DNA of 64,000 nucleotides from contig JAJNNC010000005.1 of NCBI GenBank assembly GCA_021730635.1, forward strand, positions 248,001-312,000, written 5' to 3'. This DNA is from Catalimonadaceae bacterium JC749 (GTDB lineage: Bacteria; Bacteroidota; Bacteroidia; Cytophagales; Cyclobacteriaceae). Shown piece by piece: positions 36,305 through 45,581 of this stretch. The notes beneath the pieces were generated by a model. The model was not told where the DNA came from. It saw only the letters and a program-made list of their open reading frames with translations, and made no database searches. Within the stretch, counting starts at the first letter, position 1. Each line of letters opens with the position of its first letter. The position numbers and the translations under genes are program-made.

Positions 36305-38704
36305 CTATTCGTAACGTAATGATTTTACTGGGTTAGCCAATGCCGCTTGGATCGTTTGAAAACTAACCGTGAACAACGCTATGCCAAGAACGATCATGCC
36401 AGCAATAAGGAGAAAAGATAGTGACATATCAATATGATAAGCAAACTCGCTTAACCAATTTTGTGTAGCCCACCAGGCAAAAGGAGCCGCTATCAGAAAA
36501 GCAATGGTGACCAGCCTGATGAATTTACTGGAGATAAGCCAGGTAATATGGAGCACGTCAGCGCCAAGCACTTTTCGGATACCCACTTCCCTTGTTCGTT
36601 GTTCTACCGCCAGGTTGGTGAGGCCGAACAAACCCATACAGGCAATGACAATGGCCAGGATAGCCGCGATGGTAAAAATCTCACCCCTTTTGGTATCGGC
36701 CCTATAAAGTTCTTCAAACTTGTCATCCAGGAAATGATATTCCAGCGGATTTTCCGGATCAAAATCCTGGGTAACCGCTTCAATGGCAGCAATCGTTTCA
36801 GAAATCTTTTGGGTTCCAATCCGAAGCGTATAATAATCAATGGGATAGAATGGGTTCTGGTAATAGCTAATCAGGGTTGGCGCTACTTTTTCCCGAACCG
36901 ACTCAAAATGTACATCCTGTATCACCCCGATTACTTCTGCCAGAAAGGGCTGCTCCAGTTTTTCCTGGTTAAAATGAGTAACTTCAATCAGTTGCCCTAT
37001 CGGATGAGTGAGTCCCATTACCTGTACGGCTGTTTCGTTCAGCAATACCTTGGCTGAATCGGAATGTGTATGCCGGAAATTACGACCCTGTACTAGTTTG
37101 ATGTCATAGGTAGGTAGAAAATCTTCATCCCCTGCGGTAAACAGAAATTCAATGGATGCATTTTCTTTATTTACCGTAGCGGTATGCATGTTTTTCCATT
37201 CGCCAGGTACCCGGGTGGTGGCAGTCACACTTTCTATGGCTGGTATATGCTGAAAAGTAGCTTTTACACTTTCATATTTTTCACGCATGGGCAGGCTGTT
37301 GATGTCCACTGTTACCAGTTGTTGCCGATTATAACCCAAGTCCGAATTACGAATAAAATTCATCTGCTGATAAATAACTGTAGTGGCCGTAATGAGCACT
37401 ATGGCAATAGCAAACTGTGTAACCACCAGTAGTTGACGGAGCAAGCTATTTTCTCGCGGTCCGGACTGTTGTTTCAACATCAACGATGGTTTCATTTTCG
37501 ATAAATAGAAAGCAGGATAAGTTCCTGCCAGGGCTCCCGAAACCAACCCTATCAGCAGAAATAGGAGCAACGTTGAACTACTGAAGAGATTCATCTGCAA
37601 GTCTTTTCCTGACAAAATATTAAAGGAGGGCATCAGCAGTTGAACCAGCGTCATCGCCATCACCAGGGTGAGTAGTACAATTAATAACGATTCGCCCATA
37701 AACTGATATACCAATTGCTTTTTACTAGCTCCAATGGTTTTTCGCAAGCCTACTTCTTTGGCTCGTTTCATAGCCCGTGCGGTAGAAAGATTGATATAGT
37801 TGAAAAATGCAATCAGTAATATTAACCCTCCGATGGCTGAAAAGACATATACATATCCAATATTACCATGTATAGCATAGTCATTTTCTAATTTACTCGA
37901 ATAAAAATGGATGTCGGATAGTGCCTGCAGATGGTATTTATTTTTTTGCTGATCTGCCAAACGATGTTCATTAGCGTAGGAAGTAATGCTGTTGGCCAAT
38001 AAAGCCGGATCTACATCTTTTCTTAGTAACAGGTAGGTGGCAAACAGATTTGAACTCCAGTCGTTTTCTACAAATTGTTTGAAACTATCTATTGAAAATA
38101 AAGTAGAAGCTGAGAAGATAAGGGTAGGGCGAAAGTGGGCATTGGATGGAAAATCCTTCATAACAGCGGTAACGGTTACCTCTCGTCCGAATCGGTTATT
38201 ATACATACTTTTGCCTAAAGGAGATTCATCTCCAAAATATTTTTTTGCCAGACTTTCGGTTAAAACAATGGCATAAGGTTCTTGCAAAGCCGTTTCAGCA
38301 TTGCCAGCTATAAACTGCCCATCGAAAATCTGGAAAAATGAAGGATCTGCGATCAAAAGATCCTCATAATCGCGAAATTCGTTGTAGCCTAGGGTGAGCC
38401 TTCCCAGGATCGTCATCCGAACAGCCTCTTCTACTTCATGAAAATTTTCTGCCACCGTAGGAGCTACCTGTGCTGCAATTCTGGCAACCTGCCGCTCTCC
38501 ATTTTCTGACTGTACTGTTTCAGTAATTCTGTAAATCTGATCAGCTTTGGAATGATATCTGTCAAAATTGAGTTCGTCCGCCACATACAAGGCAATAAAT
38601 ATGGCGGCAATAAACCCTAAAGAGAAACCTAGCAGATTGACGAGGGAGAATATTTTATGTTTGAGAAGGTTGCGGTAAGCGATTTTAAGATAATTCTTAA
38701 GCAT
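36305..38704 (-). CDS. FtsX/MacB-type ABC transporter permease, paralogue 1
   Basis: The 799-residue protein has the duplicated layout of this family. A first membrane helix (IFSLVNLLGFSLGFIAAIFI) is followed by a periplasmic MacB-type core domain, then three helices with the FtsX signature (ARAMKRAKEVGLRKTIGASK). A second helix and periplasmic domain follow, and then three C-terminal helices with RTREVGIRKVLGAD. It ends in the shared ANPVKSLRYE tail. Such permeases work with an ATPase in mechanical export or signalling at the inner membrane. No ATPase gene is present in this cluster. It is the last of three tandem paralogues. Confidence 0.92.
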   Translation of the reverse strand: MLKNYLKIAYRNLLKHKIFSLVNLLGFSLGFIAAIFIALYVADELNFDRYHSKADQIYRITETVQSENGERQVARIAAQVAPTVAENFHEVEEAVRMTILGRLTLGYNEFRDYEDLLIADPSFFQIFDGQFIAGNAETALQEPYAIVLTESLAKKYFGDESPLGKSMYNNRFGREVTVTAVMKDFPSNAHFRPTLIFSASTLFSIDSFKQFVENDWSSNLFATYLLLRKDVDPALLANSITSYANEHRLADQQKNKYHLQALSDIHFYSSKLENDYAIHGNIGYVYVFSAIGGLILLIAFFNYINLSTARAMKRAKEVGLRKTIGASKKQLVYQFMGESLLIVLLTLVMAMTLVQLLMPSFNILSGKDLQMNLFSSSTLLLFLLIGLVSGALAGTYPAFYLSKMKPSLMLKQQSGPRENSLLRQLLVVTQFAIAIVLITATTVIYQQMNFIRNSDLGYNRQQLVTVDINSLPMREKYESVKATFQHIPAIESVTATTRVPGEWKNMHTATVNKENASIEFLFTAGDEDFLPTYDIKLVQGRNFRHTHSDSAKVLLNETAVQVMGLTHPIGQLIEVTHFNQEKLEQPFLAEVIGVIQDVHFESVREKVAPTLISYYQNPFYPIDYYTLRIGTQKISETIAAIEAVTQDFDPENPLEYHFLDDKFEELYRADTKRGEIFTIAAILAIVIACMGLFGLTNLAVEQRTREVGIRKVLGADVLHITWLISSKFIRLVTIAFLIAAPFAWWATQNWLSEFAYHIDMSLSFLLIAGMIVLGIALFTVSFQTIQAALANPVKSLRYE

Positions 38705-38721
38705 AATGTCTGATGTTTAAA

Positions 38722-38836
38722 GATAGCGGTAGAATGGTATACAGGTACACGGTAAAGGGTAAAACGGTACATGGTGAAAGGGTAATAATTCTATACCATT
38801 CACCATATACCGTGTACCGTCCTACCGTATACCATT
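38722..38836. repeat. GGTA/TACC palindromic tract, copy 2
   Basis: The tract has GGTA units on the left, an AATAATTCT centre and TACC units on the right. Bases 38722-38818 match 41301-41397 of copy 3 with one mismatch. It lies between the stop of permease 2 and the start of permease 1. Confidence 0.88.
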
Positions 38837-38838
38837 TT

Positions 38839-41283
38839 CTATTCATAACGTAGTGAATCAGCTGGATTAGCCAGTGCTGCTCTGATGGTTTGAAAGCTGA
38901 CAGAAACAAGGGCAATAAAAAGCACGAGTCCTATTGGAATGATCAATAACCACCAGGAAATGTCGATGCGATAAGCAAAATTCTCCAGCCATCGTCGCAT
39001 GACAAAATAAGCCAGAGGGAGCGCCAGCAGACTGGAAAGGAAAATAAGTTTGATAAAGTCTCTGGACAATAGGTTGATAACAATACCAATCGATGCGCCT
39101 AATATTTTACGGATGCCAATTTCTCTCGTACGTTGAAAGATAGTGTAGGAAGATAAGCCGAATAATCCAATACAGGAAACAAATAGGGCTAGTGCTGTAA
39201 AAAGGCCAAATACCTTCCCGAACAAAAGATCTTGTTGATACTGCTGTTGAAAGCGATCATCTAAGAAAAAATACTCAAAAGGATTATTCGGAAAAAAGGT
39301 GGTATATTTTTCTTTTAATAGCGTTAGTGTTTCTGGCAACCGTTGTGGCGTCACTTTTACTGAAATCGGATTATAGATAGAATAGGTAGGTTGAAACAAG
39401 ACAGGTTCAATCGGATTCCGTAAGGACTGCTGGTGAAAGTCAGCCACTATGCCAACAACTTCCCATGACTTATCATCGGTCCAAACAGTTGCTCCCAGGG
39501 CAGCGTCATGATGGTCAAATCCCAGTAATTTGACAGCGGATTCATTCAGCAGTATGGTATGTAGCCGATCCCAATCCGGATGGTAGTCTTCAGGCATGAA
39601 GTTTCTTCCTGCCAGCAGTTGAATATCATATAATTCAATAAAATCAGGATCTATACCCAGCCAACTACTGGCCAGATGGGTGCCTTTCTCAATATATTGG
39701 CTTCTCACATTAAACGTTCGTCCCATCCGCTGTCCAGGTACCCTGCTTGAGCTTGCTGCCTGGCTGATATAAGCTTCGTTTTCAATGGCATCCTTGAAGC
39801 TGTTCATGCGGTCAATATATGTGGAGTCCCCTTGGGTTTGGTCTGGGGAACGTATAACCAGTACCTGTTCAATATCGATACCCAGTTTTTGTTGCTGGAC
39901 AAAATGCATTTGCTGATATACAATCAATGAACCTGTCATCAGCATCACGGATGCCGCAAACTGCGCTACTACCAGGCTTTTTCTAAGGAAACCACCACTT
40001 TTATGCTGGGAAAACTTACCGCGTAATACCTTAATGGGTTTGTAGGAAGAAAGGATAAAAGCTGGATAAAATCCGGACATGAAAATTCCAAACAAGGTAA
40101 CTGCTCCCAATAATAGCATGATGAAACGTACATGCCCTTGAACACTGAGCAAAGAAGTCAGGGATAAGTCTTGTTGCCACAATTGGTTGAAGCTGGATTG
40201 TGTAATTTGTATGATGGTGAAAGCAGTCACAATTCCCAGTATATTCACCAGTAACGCTTCCATCATATATTGCCGGATGAGTTGCCATCGCTGAGCACCT
40301 ACCACCTTACGAATGCCCACTTCCTTGGCGCGTTCCAGGGAGCGTGCGGTAGCTAAATTAATATAATTAATCCAGGCGATGGCTAAGATAACCATGGCAA
40401 TGCACAGCAGGCCCCACACGGCTATTCCATTTCCCGTTACACCAATCTCATATTCAAAGTCCGAATACAGGTGCGCCTTCCCTAAAGGCTGTAAATAGAA
40501 CTTCTCTACACTACCTGATACAGTGTTTCCCTTAAAATGTCGGTCGCTAAAGGCAGCCAGCTTTTTCTCAAAGGTCTGCACATCCACTCCTGGCATGAGT
40601 TGAACATAGTGGTAGAAGTCAGACCAGGTCCATCGGTAGGCTTCATTGGCTGTCCAGTCAATGACATCGTTGACAGGAAGGAGCAGGCTGAACTGTAAAT
40701 GAGAATTTTCAGGAACTTCAACAATGGCAGTCACCGTATACGGGTCAGGCCTGTTGTTTATGCTGATCACCTCTCCAATCATGGCATCCCAGTCTTGAGT
40801 GGCCTCAAAGATTTTACGGGCCAAAGGAGCCGTAAGTACCACCTCATGTATATCCTGTAAAGCCGTAGTAGGATTGCCTGCCAGGACAGGAAAAGAAAAA
40901 AGGTTCAGAAAGGAAGTGTCAGTAGCCAGGGGACCCTCGGCCACTACCTTTTTATCCTGATAGCTGACCACCATATCCCATGTAGGAAAAATTTCTGTAT
41001 TGCGTATGATTTCTTCAAAATCATCATTCATAGTAGTGCCTACAGGGGAGTAAGTGATAGTGCCATGTTGAATGAGTTTTCCGTTTTGGTAACGGTCATT
41101 AACTACCCTGTAAATATGGTTTCCCTGTGAGTGAAACTGATCGTAGCTTAACTCGAAACCTACATATTGTAGAATGAGCAGACAGGCCGTCATACCAATG
41201 GCTAATCCCAAGATATTGATCAGGCTGAATACTTTATTCTTTAGCAGGTTGCGATAGGCGATGGTGAGATAATTCTTAAGCAT
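38839..41283 (-). CDS. FtsX/MacB-type ABC transporter permease, paralogue 2
   Basis: The 814-residue protein has the same two-part layout as its neighbours: MLKNYLTIAYRNLLKNKVFS at the start, ARSLERAKEVGIRKVVGAQ in the first FtsX part, RTREIGIRKILGAS in the second, and ANPADSLRYE at the end. Its first 74 coding-strand bases after the start region (41201-41274) are identical to those of paralogue 3, although the proteins differ over most of their length. It is probably co-transcribed with both neighbours. The partner ATPase is not in this window. Confidence 0.92.
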   Translation of the reverse strand: MLKNYLTIAYRNLLKNKVFSLINILGLAIGMTACLLILQYVGFELSYDQFHSQGNHIYRVVNDRYQNGKLIQHGTITYSPVGTTMNDDFEEIIRNTEIFPTWDMVVSYQDKKVVAEGPLATDTSFLNLFSFPVLAGNPTTALQDIHEVVLTAPLARKIFEATQDWDAMIGEVISINNRPDPYTVTAIVEVPENSHLQFSLLLPVNDVIDWTANEAYRWTWSDFYHYVQLMPGVDVQTFEKKLAAFSDRHFKGNTVSGSVEKFYLQPLGKAHLYSDFEYEIGVTGNGIAVWGLLCIAMVILAIAWINYINLATARSLERAKEVGIRKVVGAQRWQLIRQYMMEALLVNILGIVTAFTIIQITQSSFNQLWQQDLSLTSLLSVQGHVRFIMLLLGAVTLFGIFMSGFYPAFILSSYKPIKVLRGKFSQHKSGGFLRKSLVVAQFAASVMLMTGSLIVYQQMHFVQQQKLGIDIEQVLVIRSPDQTQGDSTYIDRMNSFKDAIENEAYISQAASSSRVPGQRMGRTFNVRSQYIEKGTHLASSWLGIDPDFIELYDIQLLAGRNFMPEDYHPDWDRLHTILLNESAVKLLGFDHHDAALGATVWTDDKSWEVVGIVADFHQQSLRNPIEPVLFQPTYSIYNPISVKVTPQRLPETLTLLKEKYTTFFPNNPFEYFFLDDRFQQQYQQDLLFGKVFGLFTALALFVSCIGLFGLSSYTIFQRTREIGIRKILGASIGIVINLLSRDFIKLIFLSSLLALPLAYFVMRRWLENFAYRIDISWWLLIIPIGLVLFIALVSVSFQTIRAALANPADSLRYE

Positions 41284-41300
41284 AATGTCTAATGGTTAAG

Positions 41301-41438
41301 GATAGCGGTAGAACGGTATACAGGTACACGGTAAAGGGTAAAACGGTACATGGTGAAAGGGTAATAATTCTATACCATTCACCATATACCGTGTACCATT
41401 GTACCGTTCTACCGTGTATCGTCCTACCGTATACCATT
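41301..41438. repeat. GGTA/TACC palindromic tract, copy 3
   Basis: This is the longest copy. It equals copy 2 for 97 bases with one mismatch and then carries about 23 extra bases (three more TACC-type units) before the common end CCTACCGTATACCATT. It lies between permease 3 and permease 2. The length difference suggests gain or loss of units. Confidence 0.88.
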
Positions 41439-41440
41439 TA

Positions 41441-43882
41441 CTATTCATATCGTAAAGATTCAATTGGATTAGCCAACGCTGCTTTGAGAGTCTGAAAACT
41501 AATGGTAAGCATGGCCAGGAACCAAACCAACAACACCGGAAGGACAAGCAACCACCAAGGGATGTACATTCGGTAGGCATAATTTTCCAGCCAGTGATGT
41601 ATAGCTAGATAAGCGATGGGTAAGATAATTAAACTAGCAACACCTATTACTTTGATAAATTCTTGGGTCAGCAGCTTGATAATGTCCTGTAGTGAAGCGC
41701 CTAATACTTTTCGGATACCTATTTCTTTGGTTCGTTGAAGGGTCATGTAGGAAGATAAGCCAAACAATCCCAGACAGGCAATGAAGATAGCAAGTGAGGT
41801 AAAGAGACTGAAGATTTTTCCAAACTGCTGATCAGCATGGTATTGTGCGTTGAAGAAATCATCCAGAAAAAAATAATCAAATGGGCTGTTGGGAAAAGCT
41901 TGTTTCCAATTTTCCCTGATCTGTTTCATGGCGGCAGGATAATTCTTGGTATTGAGCTTTAATGAATAGTATTCTCCTGCCCAGTGAGCATCTATGTATC
42001 TCTTTAAAGCAAAAATCAGAGGTTTTATCTCTTTCTTTAATGATTGCTGGTGAAAGTTATCAACTACTCCTATGATCACTTTTGATAAGTGGTTTTGGTC
42101 ATCTTCATGCCAGATGACAGTCTGACCAATGGCACTTTCCGGATTTTCAAAGCCCAGCAAACGGATGGCACTCTCATTAAAGATCACAGCATCTTTGTCT
42201 GTAGAAAAACTTTCTGAGAAATTACGCCCCGACAGAAACTTAACATCATACAGATCCAAGAAATCTTCATCTACGGCAATAATGTTTGCTCCCTGTTCAT
42301 TTTCAGGATTTGCAGGTAAATAAAAACTTCTTCCCCAACTTACTTCTTGTCCCGGCACGTTGGAAGACACGACTACCTGTTGTACTGAAGGCAACTGCTT
42401 TGCTTCATTTTTGAAATAGGTCATATAGCTTTGATAAGTAGAATCTTTCATGCCAGGTCCTTTCACAATGAGTGTCTGCTTCAGGGAAAGTCCCAGGTCC
42501 TGCTGTCGCATGAAGGTAAGCTGCTGTTGTACGGCTAAGGTTCCGATAATAAGGGCAATAGAAGCGGCAAACTGAAAAATGACAAGGCTTCTTCTTAAAA
42601 TCAATCCTTGTTTAGCATGCTGAATTTTTCCTTTCAAAACTTTAACAGGTTGATATCCTGTGAGCACAAAAGCAGGGTATAAACCAGCTAACAGGGTGCC
42701 TGAAAGAAACAATAGCAGTGCTCCCCAGCCAAGGGTGGGATGGAAAGTAAAGCCAAAATTACTTCCCGAGAAGTTGCGAAATGCAGGAGAGAGCAATTGA
42801 GAAAAGGTAAAAGCAAGCCCCATGGCTAATAAATTTATGAGAAGTGCTTCTGTCATGAGCTGCCTGATCAATTGACTGCGGGTAGAGCCCACTACTTTTC
42901 GTATGCCTATTTCCTTAGCACGTTCAATGGATTTGGTTGTAGTTAGGTTAAGATAATTGATCCATGCTATCAGCAAAATAAAGAAGGCGACAATGGTAAG
43001 GAATTCTACTAATCTGCGGCTTCCGTTCACTTCTGCTTCTGCCTGCAGATCAGAATCCAGGTGAATGTTTTGGATAGGCTGTAAATCAAGGTCAAAAGTG
43101 AAGCCTGTTTTGCGTGCTTCCTCTATATAATCTCCTAAGTATTTTTTCAGGAAATCAGGAATCTTGGCTTCTACACTTTCAGGGTTACTGTCCGAACTGA
43201 GGGCTATGTAGTTATAAAAGTTACCCCAATCCCAGACCTCATCCAGATTCCATGGGATGGTATTAAAAGAAATCAAAAAATCGGTATGTAAATGGGAATT
43301 GGCACGAATATCTTCAAAGATACCTGTTACTGTTAATGGAATTTTTCCCCTTTCTCCCTGATGAAAGATTAGCATTTGATTCAGAGCTTCCTGGTTGGGA
43401 AAGTATTTGTGAGCCATAGTTGCAGAAATTACCACGCTATTAGGTTGTGTTAACGCTTTCTCTGAATCTCCCTGCAGCATATGGTAAGAAAACAACTCGA
43501 GAAATGAAGAATCAGCGAAATAAATTTTGTCTTCATGAAAACTGCGGTCGTCTATCTGCATGACCGGGTCTGACATCAGCGGTTTGGTGTGAACGACCCT
43601 GGCGGCTGATACCACTTCCGGCAAATCTCTTTTCATCGCAGGAGCTATGGCCGGTGTAGTTTGTGCCCGGCTGCTCATCATTTCCCCATCCTGATAACTA
43701 TATTCTACCAGCCGGTAAATATTGGGTTTTCGGAAGTCATCATAACTGAGTTCGAAGCTGACATATTGCAAAATCAAAAGGCAAGCGGCCATCCCAATAG
43801 CTAATCCCAAGATATTGATCAGGCTGAATACTTTATTCTTTAGCAGGTTGCGATAGGCGATGGTGAGATAATTTTTAAACAT
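41441..43882 (-). CDS. FtsX/MacB-type ABC transporter permease, paralogue 3
   Basis: The ATG at 43882 is preferred over a GTG two codons upstream, giving 813 residues. The layout is as in the other two: the N-terminal FKNYLTIAYRNLLKNKVFS, the first signature SIERAKEIGIRKVVGSTRS, the second RTKEIGIRKVLGAS and the tail ANPIESLRYE. It is the first gene of the three-gene array. Its upstream region, shared with the divergent hydrolase, holds a long hyphenated inverted repeat that may control it. Confidence 0.92.
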   Translation of the reverse strand: MFKNYLTIAYRNLLKNKVFSLINILGLAIGMAACLLILQYVSFELSYDDFRKPNIYRLVEYSYQDGEMMSSRAQTTPAIAPAMKRDLPEVVSAARVVHTKPLMSDPVMQIDDRSFHEDKIYFADSSFLELFSYHMLQGDSEKALTQPNSVVISATMAHKYFPNQEALNQMLIFHQGERGKIPLTVTGIFEDIRANSHLHTDFLISFNTIPWNLDEVWDWGNFYNYIALSSDSNPESVEAKIPDFLKKYLGDYIEEARKTGFTFDLDLQPIQNIHLDSDLQAEAEVNGSRRLVEFLTIVAFFILLIAWINYLNLTTTKSIERAKEIGIRKVVGSTRSQLIRQLMTEALLINLLAMGLAFTFSQLLSPAFRNFSGSNFGFTFHPTLGWGALLLFLSGTLLAGLYPAFVLTGYQPVKVLKGKIQHAKQGLILRRSLVIFQFAASIALIIGTLAVQQQLTFMRQQDLGLSLKQTLIVKGPGMKDSTYQSYMTYFKNEAKQLPSVQQVVVSSNVPGQEVSWGRSFYLPANPENEQGANIIAVDEDFLDLYDVKFLSGRNFSESFSTDKDAVIFNESAIRLLGFENPESAIGQTVIWHEDDQNHLSKVIIGVVDNFHQQSLKKEIKPLIFALKRYIDAHWAGEYYSLKLNTKNYPAAMKQIRENWKQAFPNSPFDYFFLDDFFNAQYHADQQFGKIFSLFTSLAIFIACLGLFGLSSYMTLQRTKEIGIRKVLGASLQDIIKLLTQEFIKVIGVASLIILPIAYLAIHHWLENYAYRMYIPWWLLVLPVLLVWFLAMLTISFQTLKAALANPIESLRYE

Positions 43883-44015
43883 ATCCACTTGGGTTTTCTG
43901 ATACAGGGTTCGTTGCTTTCATAAAATACTACTTTTATGCAGAGAGAATCAATCGTTGTGCCATCGCCCTTACAGGAAAATTAGAGGGCATTGAGGCGGT
44001 TTATCCTTCCTGAAG

Positions 44016-44055
44016 TGTATCAGGATGAAACACAGTACTGTTTCAAAATGATACA
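44016..44055. promoter_or_regulatory. long hyphenated inverted repeat between divergent genes
   Basis: TGTATCA (44016-44022) pairs with TGATACA (44049-44055), and TGAAACA (44026-44032) pairs with TGTTTCA (44039-44045). The two pairs are symmetric, separated by GGA and AAA, with CAGTAC in the centre. GTTTTTC follows on the plus strand. It lies 134 bases from the permease start and 160 bases from the hydrolase start. It could be a double operator or a hairpin. The rest of the 332-base gap (43883-44214) holds nothing else supported. Confidence 0.5.
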
Positions 44056-44214
44056 GTTTTTCTCTCGATCAATAAATCTTTTAGCAGTGAAAAGTCTGGT
44101 ACCACAAAAAGCTTTGTCTGTGGTCAGGAAATGAATCCTGCTCTCCACTATTTACTTTGCTTTGAACAGGGTTACCCTATGGAAAATCATCAATACTTTG
44201 TGTTAATTGCAGCT

Positions 44215-45516
44215 ATGGATCAGCATCACAACCCAACCACTTCTTCCCGAAGAAAATTCATGCAACAGATCGCTTCCGGCCTGGCAGGATTTCCCCTGCT
44301 ATCGGAGTCTTTGCCCGCTCTTCCGGTATTGGCTCAGGAAAATTTCAGGGCATCGGTAGCGCAGACCGCCCCACCTACCAGTATTATTGGTCATTATGGT
44401 CCGTGGGCAGCCTCCTTGTTGGAAGATCCGCCTGCCTTATCTTTCCGACAACCTACCTGGAAGAAAGTGGATTCCTGGCGTGGAAAGGCTTTGGCAAAGC
44501 TAAAAGAATATCTGGCTGTACCGGATACTGGAGGCGTACCTAAAGTGACGGTGCACCGCCAGTATGAGTACGACGGACTATCGGTAGAAGAACTCAGTTG
44601 GCAACTGCCTTATGGTCGCCCGACAGAAGCTATCTTGCTGAAGCCAGCGGGAAACCGGAGTCGTTTGCCGGCCATTCTGGGTCTTCACGATCACGGGGGT
44701 AATAAGTACTTTGGAAAAAGAAAGATAACACGCACCGCTTCTCAGTTACATCCTTTGATCCCTCAGCATCAGGAAGACTACTACAGTGGTTTGGCCTGGG
44801 CCAATGAGATAGCGAAGCGAGGCTATGTGGTGCTCGTCCATGATACCTTTACCTTTGGTAGCAGGAGAGTATTGTACCAGGATGTTTCCGGCATTAACTA
44901 TGGCCCTTTGAATGTAGAGAATTTAGCTGATAACCCGGAAAATCCGGAGTACATCAAGGCGTACAATGAGTGGGCAGGATTACACGAACATGTGATGTCA
45001 AAATCCCTGTTTTGTGCCGGCACTACCTGGCCGGGCGTGTTTCTGGCAGAAGATCAGCGGGCGCTCGACGTGTTGAGTGCCAGGGAAGAAGTAGACCCTG
45101 ATCGAATAGGATGCGCGGGCTTGTCAGGGGGCGGATTACGAACTGCCTATCTGGGTGGCGTTGATCCGAGAATCAAGTGTGCAGTTTGTGTTGGTTTTAT
45201 GTCTACCTGGAAAGATTTCCTGTTATATAAATCTTATACCCATACCTGGATGACCTATATTCCCATTATACCGCAATATCTGGATTTTCCGGAAATCTTT
45301 GGATTAAGAGCGCCCCTGGCTACCATGACCCTCAATAATAATGAGGATGGCCTGTTTACCCTGCCGGAAATGAAGCGGGCTGATGCTATTTTACAGGAAA
45401 TCTTTGATAAAGCAGGGGCAGGGGAAAAGTATAGCGGTAAATTTTATCCAGGGATCCATAAATTTGATGCCGACATGCAGTCCGATGCCTTCGCCTGGTT
45501 TGATCAATGGCTTTGA
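44215..45516 (+). CDS. Tat-exported alpha/beta hydrolase (dienelactone hydrolase/acetyl-esterase-like)
   Basis: An in-frame ATG at 44131 also exists, but the start at 44215 puts a twin-arginine signal (SSRRKFMQQIASGLAGFPLL) near the N terminus and gives 433 residues. The catalytic core is an alpha/beta hydrolase: GLHDHGGNK is the oxyanion region, CAGLSGGGLRTAYLGG holds the nucleophile serine, and the PGIHKFDADMQ segment holds the likely catalytic histidine. The protein should act in the periplasm or at the surface on an ester or similar bond. The substrate is unknown. It stands alone, divergent from the permease array. Confidence 0.85.
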   Translation: MDQHHNPTTSSRRKFMQQIASGLAGFPLLSESLPALPVLAQENFRASVAQTAPPTSIIGHYGPWAASLLEDPPALSFRQPTWKKVDSWRGKALAKLKEYLAVPDTGGVPKVTVHRQYEYDGLSVEELSWQLPYGRPTEAILLKPAGNRSRLPAILGLHDHGGNKYFGKRKITRTASQLHPLIPQHQEDYYSGLAWANEIAKRGYVVLVHDTFTFGSRRVLYQDVSGINYGPLNVENLADNPENPEYIKAYNEWAGLHEHVMSKSLFCAGTTWPGVFLAEDQRALDVLSAREEVDPDRIGCAGLSGGGLRTAYLGGVDPRIKCAVCVGFMSTWKDFLLYKSYTHTWMTYIPIIPQYLDFPEIFGLRAPLATMTLNNNEDGLFTLPEMKRADAILQEIFDKAGAGEKYSGKFYPGIHKFDADMQSDAFAWFDQWL

Positions 45517-45581
45517 ATGAAAACAGCTTCCTGCCAAAAAAAAGCTAACGGGAATCTGAGAACTGTTCGAAACGGTACGGA

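Noticed and set aside
36177-41438. CRISPR array for the GGTA/TACC tracts
   Set aside because: Units are only 6 to 8 bases, there are no unique spacers of even length, the two halves are inverted rather than direct, and no cas genes are near.
41292-41495. Open frames inside the GGTA tract
   Set aside because: The translation is a low-complexity product of the repeat units and overlaps the end of permease 3.
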